Notes under the pieces: model-generated
What the model was told of the DNA's origin: nothing
Databases searched by the model: none
What the model saw: the letters and a program-made list of their open reading frames with translations, nothing else
Assembly: GCF_001905595.1 (NCBI RefSeq)
Contig: NZ_LIXI01000009.1
Span: forward strand, 124,001 to 188,000
DNA length: 64,000 nt
Source: Streptomyces sp. CB00316
GTDB lineage: Bacteria > Actinomycetota > Actinomycetes > Streptomycetales > Streptomycetaceae
Direction of reading: 5' to 3'
Shown here: positions 14,850 to 24,107 of the stretch, piece after piece
Position numbering within the stretch: position 1 is the stretch's first letter
Layout of the letters: the number at the start of each line of letters is the position of its first letter
Program-made: the position numbers and the translations under genes

Positions 14850-16563
14850 CCTCAACAGGGCCGTGTACGCGGACCTCTTCGGGCCCACCACCGGCGACCG
14901 CATCCGCCTCGCCGACACCAGCCTCTTCGTCGAGATCGAGGAGGACCGCTCCGGCGGCCCCGGCCACGCGGGCGACGAGGCGGTCTTCGGCGGCGGCAAG
15001 GTGATCCGGGAGTCCATGGGCCAGGCCCGTACCACCCGGGCCGAGGGCGCACCCGACACCGTCATCACCGGCGCGGTCCTCATCGACCACTGGGGCATCG
15101 TCAAGGCCGACATCGGCATCCGTGACGGCCGCATCGCCGGCATCGGCAAGGCCGGGAACCCCGACATCATGGATGGGGTCCACCCCGACCTGGTGATCGG
15201 ACCCGAGACCGAGATCATCGCGGGCAACGGCAAGTTCCTGACAGCCGGAGCGGTCGACGCGCACGTCCACTTCATCTCACCGACACTCGTGGACCAGGCG
15301 CTCTCCAGCGGCATCACCACCCTCGTCGGCGGCGGCACCGGACCCGCCGAAGGCACCAAGGCCACCACGATCACCCCGGGCCCCTGGCACCTGGCCCGGA
15401 TGTTCGAGGCCCTGGAGACCTTCCCGGTCAACATCGGGCTGCTCGGCAAGGGCAACACCACCTCCCGCGACGCCATGTACTCCCAACTGCGCGGCGGTGC
15501 GCTGGGGTTCAAGATCCACGAGGACTGGGGCGCCACCCCGGCCGCCATCGACGCCTGTCTCACCGTCTGCGAGGAGACCGGCGCCCAGCTCGCCATCCAC
15601 ACCGACACCCTCAACGAGGCCGGGTTCGTCGCCGACACCCTCGCCGCCATCGCCGGGCGCTCCATCCACGCCTACCACACCGAGGGTGCGGGCGGCGGGC
15701 ACGCGCCCGACATCATCACCGTGGTCTCGGAGCCGTACGTCCTGCCGAGCTCCACCAACCCGACCCGGCCGCACACCGTCAACACCATCGAGGAACACCT
15801 CGACATGCTGATGGTCTGCCACCACCTCAACCCGGCCGTCCCGGAGGACCTGGCCTTCGCGGAGTCCCGGATCCGGCCCTCCACCATCGCGGCCGAGGAC
15901 ATCCTGCACGACCTCGGAGCCATCTCGATCATCTCGTCGGACTCGCAGGCGATGGGCCGGATCGGCGAGGTGATCCTGCGGACCTGGCAGACCGCCCACG
16001 TCATGAAGGTGCGGCGCGGAGCGCTTCCCGGGGACGGGGCTGCCGACAACCACCGGGTCCGTCGCTATGTCGCCAAATACACCATCAACCCGGCCGTCGC
16101 CCAGGGCCTGGACCGGGAGATCGGCTCGGTGGAAAGCGGAAAGCTCGCCGACCTCGTGCTCTGGGACCCGGCGTTCTTCGGCGTGAAGCCGCAAATGGTC
16201 ATCAAGGGCGGCCAGATCGCGTACGCGCAGATGGGCGACGCCAACGCCTCCATCCCGACGCCCCAACCGGTCATGCCCCGGCCGATGTTCGGCGCCCTGG
16301 GCCGGGCGGCCGCACGCGCTTCCTTCAACTTCGTCACCGAAACGGCGATCGAGGACGGCCTGCCCGAACGATTCGGCCTGGACAAGCCGTTCGTACCGAT
16401 CACCAGCACCCGGGGGGTGACCAAGGCGGACATGCGGGAGAACGACGCGATGCCGCACGTCCACGTCGACTCCGACAGCTTCGCCGTCACCATCGACGGC
16501 GAACCGGTCGAACCGGCACCGGCGGCGGAACTGCCCATGGCCCAGCGATACTTCCTCTTCTGA
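14842..16563 (+). CDS. ureC: Urease alpha (catalytic) subunit UreC
   Basis: A 573-residue catalytic subunit. Nickel ligands and active-site residues are visible: H141 and H143 in DAHVHFIS, the carbamylated lysine K224 in LGFKIHEDWG, H253 in AIHTDTLNE, H279 in HAYHTEGAGGGHAPD, and the mobile flap C326-H327 in MLMVCHHLNP, followed by SDSQAMGR with the last metal-binding Asp. The ATG at 14842 lies inside ureB. Nothing in the sequence suggests loss of activity. Confidence 0.97.
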   Translation: MPDLNRAVYADLFGPTTGDRIRLADTSLFVEIEEDRSGGPGHAGDEAVFGGGKVIRESMGQARTTRAEGAPDTVITGAVLIDHWGIVKADIGIRDGRIAGIGKAGNPDIMDGVHPDLVIGPETEIIAGNGKFLTAGAVDAHVHFISPTLVDQALSSGITTLVGGGTGPAEGTKATTITPGPWHLARMFEALETFPVNIGLLGKGNTTSRDAMYSQLRGGALGFKIHEDWGATPAAIDACLTVCEETGAQLAIHTDTLNEAGFVADTLAAIAGRSIHAYHTEGAGGGHAPDIITVVSEPYVLPSSTNPTRPHTVNTIEEHLDMLMVCHHLNPAVPEDLAFAESRIRPSTIAAEDILHDLGAISIISSDSQAMGRIGEVILRTWQTAHVMKVRRGALPGDGAADNHRVRRYVAKYTINPAVAQGLDREIGSVESGKLADLVLWDPAFFGVKPQMVIKGGQIAYAQMGDANASIPTPQPVMPRPMFGALGRAAARASFNFVTETAIEDGLPERFGLDKPFVPITSTRGVTKADMRENDAMPHVHVDSDSFAVTIDGEPVEPAPAAELPMAQRYFLF

Positions 16564-16582
16564 GCCGGGCGGACCACCAGTC

Positions 16583-17245
16583 ATGTCACGCGCAGCCCTG
16601 CTCGTCCTCGCCGACGGCCGGTTCCCCGCCGGCGGCCACGCCCACTCCGGCGGGGCCGAACCGGCCGTCACCCAGGGGCGTATCCGCAACGCCGACGACC
16701 TCGCCGCCTTCTGCCGGGGCCGCCTGCACACCGCCGGGCTCACGGCCGCCGCCCTTGCCGCGGCGGCCGCCCACGGGCTCGACCCCCTCGCCCTCGACGA
16801 GGCCGCCGACGCCCGTACGCCCTCACCCGCCTTGCGGGCCACCGCCCGCAAGCTGGGGCGGCAGATGATGCGGGCCGCCCGCGCCACCTGGCCGAGCCCG
16901 GAGCTCGACGCGCTCGCCACCGCCCGGCCGCGCGGCGCCCACCAGCCCGTCGTCCTCGGCCTCACCGCCCGGGCGGCGGGGCTGGGGCCCGAGGACGCCG
17001 CGCACTGCGTGGCGTACGAGACGGTCAGCGGACCGGCCACCGCCGTGGTCCGGCTGCTCTCCCTCGACCCCTTCCACGCCACCGCCGTACTCGCCCGCCT
17101 CGCCCCCGAGCTGGACGAGGTGGCCGCACAGGCTGCCACCTCCGCCCGGCACGGCATCGACGCCCTGCCCGCCGCCTCCGCCCCGCTCCTCGACATCACC
17201 GCCGAGGCGCACGCCGCCTGGCCGGTCCGCCTCTTCGCCTCCTGA
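16583..17245 (+). CDS. ureF: Urease accessory protein UreF
   Basis: A 220-residue, alanine-rich helical protein. The N-terminus LLVLADGRFPAGGHAHSGG is the UreF signature, and the conserved central region ARPRGAHQPVVLGLTARAAG and YETVSGPATAVVRLLSLDP support it. UreF joins UreD and UreG in the chaperone complex that delivers nickel and carbamylates the active-site lysine. It starts 19 bases after ureC with a GC-rich spacer. Confidence 0.92.
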   Translation: MSRAALLVLADGRFPAGGHAHSGGAEPAVTQGRIRNADDLAAFCRGRLHTAGLTAAALAAAAAHGLDPLALDEAADARTPSPALRATARKLGRQMMRAARATWPSPELDALATARPRGAHQPVVLGLTARAAGLGPEDAAHCVAYETVSGPATAVVRLLSLDPFHATAVLARLAPELDEVAAQAATSARHGIDALPAASAPLLDITAEAHAAWPVRLFAS

Positions 17246-17279
17246 CCCCCTCACCGCCCGAAGAAACAGGAGAAGCACC

Positions 17280-17953
<674 letters not shown>

Positions 17954-17957
<4 letters not shown>

Positions 17958-18742
17958 GCGTCCGCGCCACCGCCCGCCTCCGCGCCGTCCCCGACGGCCG
18001 CGGCGGGACGGCCCTGCCCCTCCTGGAGAGCGCCGGACCCCTCGCCCTTCGCCGCACCCGCTCACCGCTCCCCGGATACGCCCGGGCCACCGTCGTCGGC
18101 GCCATGAGCGCGCCCCTCAACGGCGACAGGCTGACCCTGGAGGCGGAGGCCGCCGACGGCGCACACCTCACCGTCGACGCGGCGGCGGCCACCGTGGCGC
18201 TGCCGGGCGCGCGGACCGGTGGCGAGCCGTCGACGTACACCGTGAACCTGAGCGTGGGGGAGGAGGCCACCCTGCGCTGGCTCCCCGAACAGCTCATCTC
18301 CGCCCACGGCAGCGACCTCCACCAGACCACCCACGTCGAACTGGCCCCCGCAGCACGCCTGTTGCTCCGCGAGGAACAGATCCTCGGCCGCCACGACGAA
18401 CCCACCGGAGCCCTCACCACCCGCCTCACCGTCCGCCGCGCGGGCCGCCCGCTCCTGGATCAGCAACTCGCCTACGGACCCGGCGCCCCCGGCGGCTGGG
18501 ACGGCCCGGCCGTCCTCGGCGGCCACCGAGCGGTCGGCCAACTCCTCCTGGCCGAACCGTCCTTCGAGGACGCCCCGCTCCCCGCCCGCATCCTCGGACC
18601 GACCGCCGCCCTCACTCCGCTCGCCGGTCCCGCAGTCCTCGTCACAGCGGTGGCCGCCGACGCCCGCCTGCTGCGCGAGATCCTGGACGAGGCGATGCAC
18701 GAGCTGCTGGGCGGCCTCGAAGCGGACGCCGGCAACGGCTGA
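17954..18742 (+). CDS. ureD: Urease accessory protein UreD
   Basis: A 262-residue UreD/UreH scaffold protein, last gene of the operon. It shows LHQTTHVELAPAARLLLREE and LGRHDEPTGALTTRLTV. It starts within the ureG stop (ATGA). The operon has no ureE and no nickel transporter; ureABCFGD without ureE is the normal actinomycete arrangement. UreD is the poorest conserved urease gene, so the call relies partly on position. Confidence 0.92.
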
Positions 18743-18885
18743 GTCCGCTCAGCGCCCCCTGCGTCAACGAGCGGGTGGACACCTACTGCTCACCGGGAAG
18801 ACCGACCGGCGCGATGTGACGTGCACCCCCGCATCCCACGCGGAAGCCGTAGGACACCGATGTGGCGCACGGCCGGGGCCCGCGA

Positions 18886-19938
18886 TCAGCGACCGCCCCG
18901 GTCGTACGCCTCCAGCCACGCGTCCTCCGCCGCATAGTCGAAAAGCACCTCCCCGTAGTTCCGCGCCATCTTCGGGAAGGCCTCCCGCCAGTCCCGCCCC
19001 GCCAGCTCCCCGGCGAGCCACTCGACGGTCTCCGGCAGCGACTCCACGTACCCCGTCACCGGCCGGTACCCGAGCGCCCGCTTTGCCGCCGTCATGTCGT
19101 ACACGACGGGATGCGTCCCGCTCCACGGTGTCTCGCCCACGTGCCCCTCGGGCGCCGGACCGTCGACCAGGACCGTCTCCGTCCCCCGGCCGAGCACCGC
19201 GTCGATCGCCGTCCCGATCTCGGCGGCCGTGGGGGCCTGCGGGTCCGCCGCGTTGAGCACCCGTGAGCCGGGGCGGCGGGCGGCCAGCCGGATCAGCTCG
19301 GCCGCGTTCGCGACGTGGACCGGGTGGAAGCGGCTCTCGCCGCCGTACGCGAGCACGCGCCGCCGGCGCCCGTCCAGCAGTCGCTTCACGAAGTACAGCT
19401 CGCGCGGTGTGCGGCAGTACGGGCCGTGGATCGCGCCCGCCCGCAGCAGGGTCACCGGCAGCGCGTCACCCGCCGCCAGCAGCTCACGCTCCAGCAGCAC
19501 CTTCCGGGTCCCGTACGTCGTCTCGCCCGGCTCCACCGTGCGCTGGCTCTCCGGCAGCGGCACCGGATAGCGGGGGAAGCCGTCGGGCTGTTCCTGGGTG
19601 TCGAAGCTGCGGCCCCGGTCGTCCTCGTACACCGCGCCGCTGGAGATCACGACCGCCGAACCGACCCGCCCGGTGAGCGAAGCCAACTGCCGTGCGTGCG
19701 TCCCGTCGAACGCCACCATGTCGACCAGGACGTCGCAGCCCTCGCCGAGCGCCTTCTCCAGCGCGCCCTCCTCGTCCCGGTCGAGGGCCAGGGTGCGGAC
19801 CCCGTCACCCCACCGCTCGTCCCGGCCGCCGCCGCGCGATACGGCGGTCACCTCCCAGCCGTCCCCGGCGAGCGCGCTCACCGCGGCCCGCCCGATCTGT
19901 CCCGACGCTCCCAGCACCCACGCGTGTCCCTGGTTCAT
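18886..19938 (-). CDS. NAD-dependent epimerase/dehydratase family protein
   Basis: A 350-residue extended short-chain dehydrogenase. The Rossmann motif is WVLGASGQIGRA (residues 7-18). Conserved SDR elements follow: VVISSGAVYEDDRG and, for the YxxxK pair, TTYGTRKVLLERELL with Y and K in place. A substrate-binding segment LRAGAIHGPYCRTPREL is present. It is monocistronic. The substrate is not clear; the family includes nucleotide-sugar epimerases and reductases. Confidence 0.85.
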   Translation of the reverse strand: MNQGHAWVLGASGQIGRAAVSALAGDGWEVTAVSRGGGRDERWGDGVRTLALDRDEEGALEKALGEGCDVLVDMVAFDGTHARQLASLTGRVGSAVVISSGAVYEDDRGRSFDTQEQPDGFPRYPVPLPESQRTVEPGETTYGTRKVLLERELLAAGDALPVTLLRAGAIHGPYCRTPRELYFVKRLLDGRRRRVLAYGGESRFHPVHVANAAELIRLAARRPGSRVLNAADPQAPTAAEIGTAIDAVLGRGTETVLVDGPAPEGHVGETPWSGTHPVVYDMTAAKRALGYRPVTGYVESLPETVEWLAGELAGRDWREAFPKMARNYGEVLFDYAAEDAWLEAYDRGGR

Positions 19939-20003
19939 GGTGACGACGCTAGGGGGAGCGGGCCGGAGGGGACCAGCCCGCTCTGCCGGTGGCGAATCCG
20001 CCG

Positions 20004-20720
20004 TCAGCGTCGCAGCTTGGGGAACTTCCTCGGCGGCGCGGCCTCCTGCTCGGCGGCCTTCGCCTTCGCCGCGTACTCGTCGACGTACTCCTGGCCGGAG
20101 AGCTCGAGGATCGCGTACATGATCTCGTCCGTCACGGCCCGGATCGCGGCCTTCTGGTTCTCCATGCCCGCGTAGCGCGAGAAGTCCAGCGGCTCACCGA
20201 ACCGGATCGCGACCTGCTTGACCTTCGGGAGCCTCTGGCCGGGCGGCTGGATCTCGAACGTACCGAGCATGGCGCACGGGATCACCGGCACCTGTGCGGT
20301 GATCGCCATGACCGCCACCCCGACCTTGCCCTTGTAGAGCCGGCCGTCATGCGAGCGGGTGCCCTCGGGGTAGATCCCCAGCAGCTCGCCCTTGCCCAGC
20401 ACACCCAGGCCCTCGCGGATGGCCGCCTGGCCGACGTCCTTGCCCGAGCGGTCCACCGGGATCTGGCCCGCGCTGCGGAAGAACGTGGCGGTGAGCCTGC
20501 CCTTGATTCCCGGGCCGGTGAAGTATTCGGCCTTCGCGAGGAAGGTGATGCGCCGCTTGATGATGGCGGGCATGAGGAAGTGGTCGGAGAAGGAGAGATG
20601 GTTTCCCGCGACGATCGCCGCGCCGTCCTCCGGGATGTTCTCCAGCCCTTCGATCCGAGGGCGGAACAGCACCCGCAGCACGGGCCCCAGCACGACATAT
20701 TTCAGGATGTAGTAGAACAC
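20004..20720 (-). CDS. 1-acyl-sn-glycerol-3-phosphate acyltransferase (PlsC family)
   Basis: A 238-residue membrane-associated acyltransferase. It has the catalytic HX4D motif NHLSFSDHF (around residues 40-48), the acceptor-binding FRSAGQIPVDRSG and the third block GIYPEGTRSHDGRLYKG. One hydrophobic helix lies at residues 3-18. It would acylate lysophosphatidate to phosphatidate on the membrane's inner face. Streptomyces has several paralogues. The basic C-terminus AEQEAAPPRKFPKLRR is typical of the actinomycete form. The ATG at 20720 is preceded by a G-rich stretch. Confidence 0.88.
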   Translation of the reverse strand: MFYYILKYVVLGPVLRVLFRPRIEGLENIPEDGAAIVAGNHLSFSDHFLMPAIIKRRITFLAKAEYFTGPGIKGRLTATFFRSAGQIPVDRSGKDVGQAAIREGLGVLGKGELLGIYPEGTRSHDGRLYKGKVGVAVMAITAQVPVIPCAMLGTFEIQPPGQRLPKVKQVAIRFGEPLDFSRYAGMENQKAAIRAVTDEIMYAILELSGQEYVDEYAAKAKAAEQEAAPPRKFPKLRR

Positions 20721-20892
20721 CTTGTGGGTGCACCTCGCTCTGCCGGGCCGGCGTCAGGGCTGCGTTCTGCCAGGTCATGGTCGTGCCGGGGACCGTCAGT
20801 GTAGGTCCCCGGTATCGCCGTGCGACCGTGGCGAACCGGTCACCCGCCTCGTACCCCGCCGCCGGGCCCGTCAGGCGTGTCCGCCGCGACGG

Positions 20893-21051
20893 TCAGGTGT
20901 CCTGGGTGGCCAGCATGCCGAGGGTGCAGAGCCCCAGCACCACCCAGCCGAACCAGAGCCAGCCACTGCTGCCCAGGGCCACCGTGTAGGCCGTCACCGT
21001 GACCAGCGCCCCGATGGTCAGATATCCCATGGTCTTCGTCGATCCGGACAT
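20893..21051 (-). CDS. Small two-helix membrane protein
   Basis: A 52-residue protein with two hydrophobic segments, YLTIGALVTVTAYTVAL and WLWFGWVVLGLCTLGML, and a short polar N-terminus. ATG at 21051 follows GAGGAGGG with suitable spacing, which favours it over an in-frame ATG at 21087. It lies 66 bp downstream of the CtaG-like gene on the same strand and may be co-transcribed. I do not recognise the family. Confidence 0.65.
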   Translation of the reverse strand: MSGSTKTMGYLTIGALVTVTAYTVALGSSGWLWFGWVVLGLCTLGMLATQDT

Positions 21052-21117
21052 GCGCGTACCCTCCTCGTCGGCCGCGCGGCCGTTCACCCCATGGTCACCC
21101 CGACAGCACCCCTGGCG

Positions 21118-22065
21118 CTACTGTCGCGCCTGCAATGACGCCAGATAGGCGTTGTACGCCGCCAGCTCCTTGTCGCCGTCGCGGTCGGCGGCGCGGTCCG
21201 AGCGCTTGGCCGTGCGCTGCTCGGAGCGGTACCACTGGTAGACCAGCGCGATCAGCACCAGTACCGAGGGGATCTCGCTGAACGCCCACGCGATGCCGCC
21301 GGCCCAGTTCTGGTCGCTGAGGGCGTCGATGCCGAGGGACGCGGGCGGGTTCTCGTACGTCCTGACCATCGGCGTGCTCGCCATCATCAGGGCGATCCCG
21401 AAGAACGCGTGGAACGGCATTCCGGCGAACAGCTCCAGCATCCGCATCACGTAGCCGGGCCGGTGCGGGCCCGGGTCGACGCCCATGATCGGCCAGAAGA
21501 AGACCAGGCCGACGGCGAGGAAGTGCACCATCATCCCGATGTGGCCGGGCTTGGAGCCCATGAGGAAGTCGAAGACCGGCGTGAAGTACAGCGCGTACAG
21601 GCTCGCGATGAAGAGGGGAATCGTGAACGCCGGATGCGTGATGATCTTCATGTACCGGCTGTGCAGCAGCTTCAGGAGCAGCTCGCGTGGTCCGGTCCGG
21701 CCGCGGGCGGCGGGCGGCAGCGCGCGCAGCGCCAGCGTCACCGGGGCGCCCAGCAGCAGCAGGATCGGCGACAGCATGCTGATCACCATGTGCTGCACCA
21801 TGTGCACGCTGAACATGACCATGCCGTAGTCGTTGAGCTTGGTGCACATCACCAGGGCGACGCTCAGCACGCCCACGGTGAAGAAGACGATCCGGTTGAC
21901 CGGCCAGCCGTCCCCGCGGCGACGCAGCCGCGCCACGCCGTACCCGTACAGGGCGAGCGCCAGGACGCAGCCGGTCAGGAAGAACGGGTCGGGCGAGAGC
22001 TCCAGCCCCCGTCCCAGCGTGAACGGCGGCAGATCCATGTTCATGCCGTGCCCGCTGTGATCCAT
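21118..22065 (-). CDS. CtaG-type cytochrome c oxidase assembly membrane protein
   Basis: A 315-residue polytopic protein with about seven membrane helices. It begins MDHSGHGMNMDLPPF, a His/Met-rich start suited to copper, and shows the family blocks FSVHMVQHMVISMLSPILLL and GVDPGPHRPGYVMRMLELF, with several conserved His. The caa3-CtaG family helps assemble the copper centres of cytochrome oxidase. GGAGTGG precedes the ATG at 22065; a longer in-frame version to 22188 would include the terminator hairpin of pfkA and is unlikely. Confidence 0.88.
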   Translation of the reverse strand: MDHSGHGMNMDLPPFTLGRGLELSPDPFFLTGCVLALALYGYGVARLRRRGDGWPVNRIVFFTVGVLSVALVMCTKLNDYGMVMFSVHMVQHMVISMLSPILLLLGAPVTLALRALPPAARGRTGPRELLLKLLHSRYMKIITHPAFTIPLFIASLYALYFTPVFDFLMGSKPGHIGMMVHFLAVGLVFFWPIMGVDPGPHRPGYVMRMLELFAGMPFHAFFGIALMMASTPMVRTYENPPASLGIDALSDQNWAGGIAWAFSEIPSVLVLIALVYQWYRSEQRTAKRSDRAADRDGDKELAAYNAYLASLQARQ

Positions 22066-22123
22066 CTGTCCACTCCCGATGGGGACACGTCCCCGTTTCG
22101 TGCCGGTTGTCCGGTACAGCGTA

Positions 22124-22161
22124 GAACTGCCCCCGGCCGCGGTTGCGGCCGGGGGCAGTTC
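22124..22161 (-). terminator. Hairpin terminator downstream of pfkA
   Basis: A perfect inverted repeat with 17-bp arms, GAACTGCCCCCGGCCGC and its complement, around the tetraloop GGTT. It begins 14 bases after the pfkA stop (minus strand) and just upstream of the ctaG start. No strong U-tract follows, as usual in Streptomyces. Confidence 0.8.
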
Positions 22162-22175
22162 TCGACGACGTGTCT

Positions 22176-23201
22176 CTAGAGCACGCACTCCGCCTCGGCG
22201 TACCGCTCGGCCGGGACCGTCTTCAGCGTCTCGACGGCCTCAGCCAGCGGGACCATCACGATGTCGGTGCCGCGCAGCGCGGTCAGCATCCCGAACTCGC
22301 CCCGGTGCGCCGCCTCCACCGCGTGCCAGCCGAACCGGGTAGCCAGGACGCGGTCGTACGCGGTCGGCGTGCCGCCGCGCTGGACGTGGCCGAGGATGAC
22401 CGGGCGGGCCTCCTTGCCGAGCCGCTGCTCCAGCTCACCGGAGAGCTGCGTGGCCACCCCGGCGAACCGCTCGTGGCCGTAGATGTCCTTGACGCCCTGC
22501 TCGAACTGCATGGAGCCCGCACGCGGCTTGGCGCCCTCGGCGACCACCACGATGGCGAACTTCTTGCCCGCCGAGAAGCGCTTGCCGACCAGCTCGGTCA
22601 GCTCGTCGATGTCGAAGGGGCGCTCGGGCACCACGATCGCGTGGGCGCCGGCCGCCATACCGGAGTGCAGGGCGATCCAGCCGGTGTGACGGCCCATGAC
22701 CTCGACGATCAGCACGCGCTGGTGCGATTCGGCGGTGGTCTTGAGGCGGTCCAGTGCCTCGGTCGCGACACCCACGGCGGTGTCGAAGCCGAAGGTGACG
22801 TCGGTGGAGGCGATGTCGTTGTCGATGGTCTTGGGGACGCCGACGATGGGCAGCCCCGCCTCGGAGAGGAGGTTGGCCGCCTTCAGCGTGCCCTCGCCGC
22901 CGATCGGGATGATGGCGTCCAGGCCGAGGTCGGCGACATGGCCGCGGGCCCGCTCCACACCGTCGCGCAGATGCGCGGGCTGGACTCGGGAGGAGCCGAG
23001 GATCGTGCCGCCGCGGGCCAGGATGCCGCCGACCGCGTCGAGGTCGAGCTTGCGGTAGTCGGCCTCCAGCAGGCCCTTCCACCCGTCGTGGAAGCCGATG
23101 ACCTCGTCGCCGTGGTCCACCACCGCGCGGTGCACGACGGAACGGATGACGGCGTTGAGGCCGGGGCAGTCGCCGCCGGAGGTGAGTACGCCAATGCGCA
23201 T
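22176..23201 (-). CDS. pfkA: 6-phosphofructokinase
   Basis: A 341-residue glycolytic enzyme that phosphorylates fructose 6-phosphate. The nucleotide site is GGEGTLKAA: glycine at the position that is Asp in PPi-dependent enzymes, pointing to ATP use. The fructose site has PKTIDNDI with Lys, giving the G-K residue pair known from the ATP-dependent Streptomyces enzymes of the mixed-substrate group. MGRHTGWIAL and ILGHVQRGGTPTAYDR are further signatures. The start at 23201 gives the standard MRIGVLTSGGDCPGLN. From memory, the position next to urease, biotin and MurT genes matches the third S. coelicolor isozyme. Confidence 0.95.
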   Translation of the reverse strand: MRIGVLTSGGDCPGLNAVIRSVVHRAVVDHGDEVIGFHDGWKGLLEADYRKLDLDAVGGILARGGTILGSSRVQPAHLRDGVERARGHVADLGLDAIIPIGGEGTLKAANLLSEAGLPIVGVPKTIDNDIASTDVTFGFDTAVGVATEALDRLKTTAESHQRVLIVEVMGRHTGWIALHSGMAAGAHAIVVPERPFDIDELTELVGKRFSAGKKFAIVVVAEGAKPRAGSMQFEQGVKDIYGHERFAGVATQLSGELEQRLGKEARPVILGHVQRGGTPTAYDRVLATRFGWHAVEAAHRGEFGMLTALRGTDIVMVPLAEAVETLKTVPAERYAEAECVL

Positions 23202-23344
23202 GGCCCGGAAACCTTTGCAACGTTGAGTCGACGACCGGACCACGTCGTCCGGTTGGATCCCCGCCACCCTACCGGCGCAGGGTGGCGGGACCGAACCGTG
23301 CGTCCGCCTGCTGGACTCCGCTCAACCGAGCGGAAAACCCCTCA

Positions 23345-24073
23345 TCAGGCGGGCTGCGTCGCCGAGGCGATCCGCTCCGCGCGCAGCGCCTCGTACCAGC
23401 GGTCGTCCGTGGGCGGCAGCGCGTTCACATCGAGCGCCAGCTTCAGCAGGTGGTCGGCGATCTGCGGGTTGCGGGCCATAACGGGGCCGTGCATGTACGT
23501 CCCGAAGACCGTGTCGTTGTACGCGCCCTCCGTGCCGTCCCCCGTCCCGTTGCCCCGCCCGAACCGCACCCGGGCGAACGGCCGTGCCGTCGGGCCGAGA
23601 TGGGTGACGCCCTGGTGGTTCTCGAACCCGGTCAGCGCCTCCAGACCGAGGTGCGGGTCGATGTCCGCCAGTACGTCGCCGACGCACCGGGCGCCTTCGC
23701 CGCGGGTCGAGACCACGTCGAGGAGGCCGAGACCCTGCTCGCGCTCACCGAGGTCGTTGACGAACTCGTGGCCGAGGATCTGGTATCCCGCGCAGACCGA
23801 GAAGATGATCGCGCCGTTGGACGCGGCCCGGCTCAGCCCGCCGTCGCGGCGCAGCCGCTCCGCCGCGAGGCGCTGGGGCCGGTCCTCCCCGCCGCCGATT
23901 AGATAGATGTCACCGGACGTCGGCACCGGCTGGTCGCTGCGCACGTCGACGCGCTGCACGTCCAGACCGCGCTGCCGGGCCCGCCGCTCCACGACCAGGG
24001 CGTTGCCCTGGTCGCCGTAGGTGCTGAGCAGGTCGGGGTAGACCCAGACCAGACGCAGACCGTTGTTGCTCAT
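23345..24073 (-). CDS. gatD: Lipid II isoglutaminyl synthase, glutaminase subunit GatD
   Basis: A 242-residue class I (CobB/CobQ-like) glutamine amidotransferase. The nucleophile Cys is in IIFSVCAGYQILGHEF and the catalytic His in GTYMHGPVMARNP. GGGEDRPQ near residue 60 is typical of GatD. It supplies ammonia to MurT so that the D-Glu of the lipid II stem is amidated to D-isoglutamine on the inner side of the membrane. GGAGAGGAC precedes the ATG. It follows murT after 34 bp, a conserved pair. Confidence 0.92.
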   Translation of the reverse strand: MSNNGLRLVWVYPDLLSTYGDQGNALVVERRARQRGLDVQRVDVRSDQPVPTSGDIYLIGGGEDRPQRLAAERLRRDGGLSRAASNGAIIFSVCAGYQILGHEFVNDLGEREQGLGLLDVVSTRGEGARCVGDVLADIDPHLGLEALTGFENHQGVTHLGPTARPFARVRFGRGNGTGDGTEGAYNDTVFGTYMHGPVMARNPQIADHLLKLALDVNALPPTDDRWYEALRAERIASATQPA

Positions 24074-24107
24074 GCTTCGTCCTCTCCGGAGGTGGCCGGG
24101 GCCGGGG

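Noticed and set aside
15277..17199. A 640-codon open minus-strand frame
   Set aside because: It is antisense to ureC and ureF; no homologous motif and Gly/Asp/Val-rich antisense composition.
18743..18885. Terminator after ureD
   Set aside because: Only weak short stems are present; nothing comparable to the clear hairpins elsewhere.
22143..23906. Long plus-strand frame of 587 codons
   Set aside because: Antisense to pfkA and gatD; no conserved domain visible.
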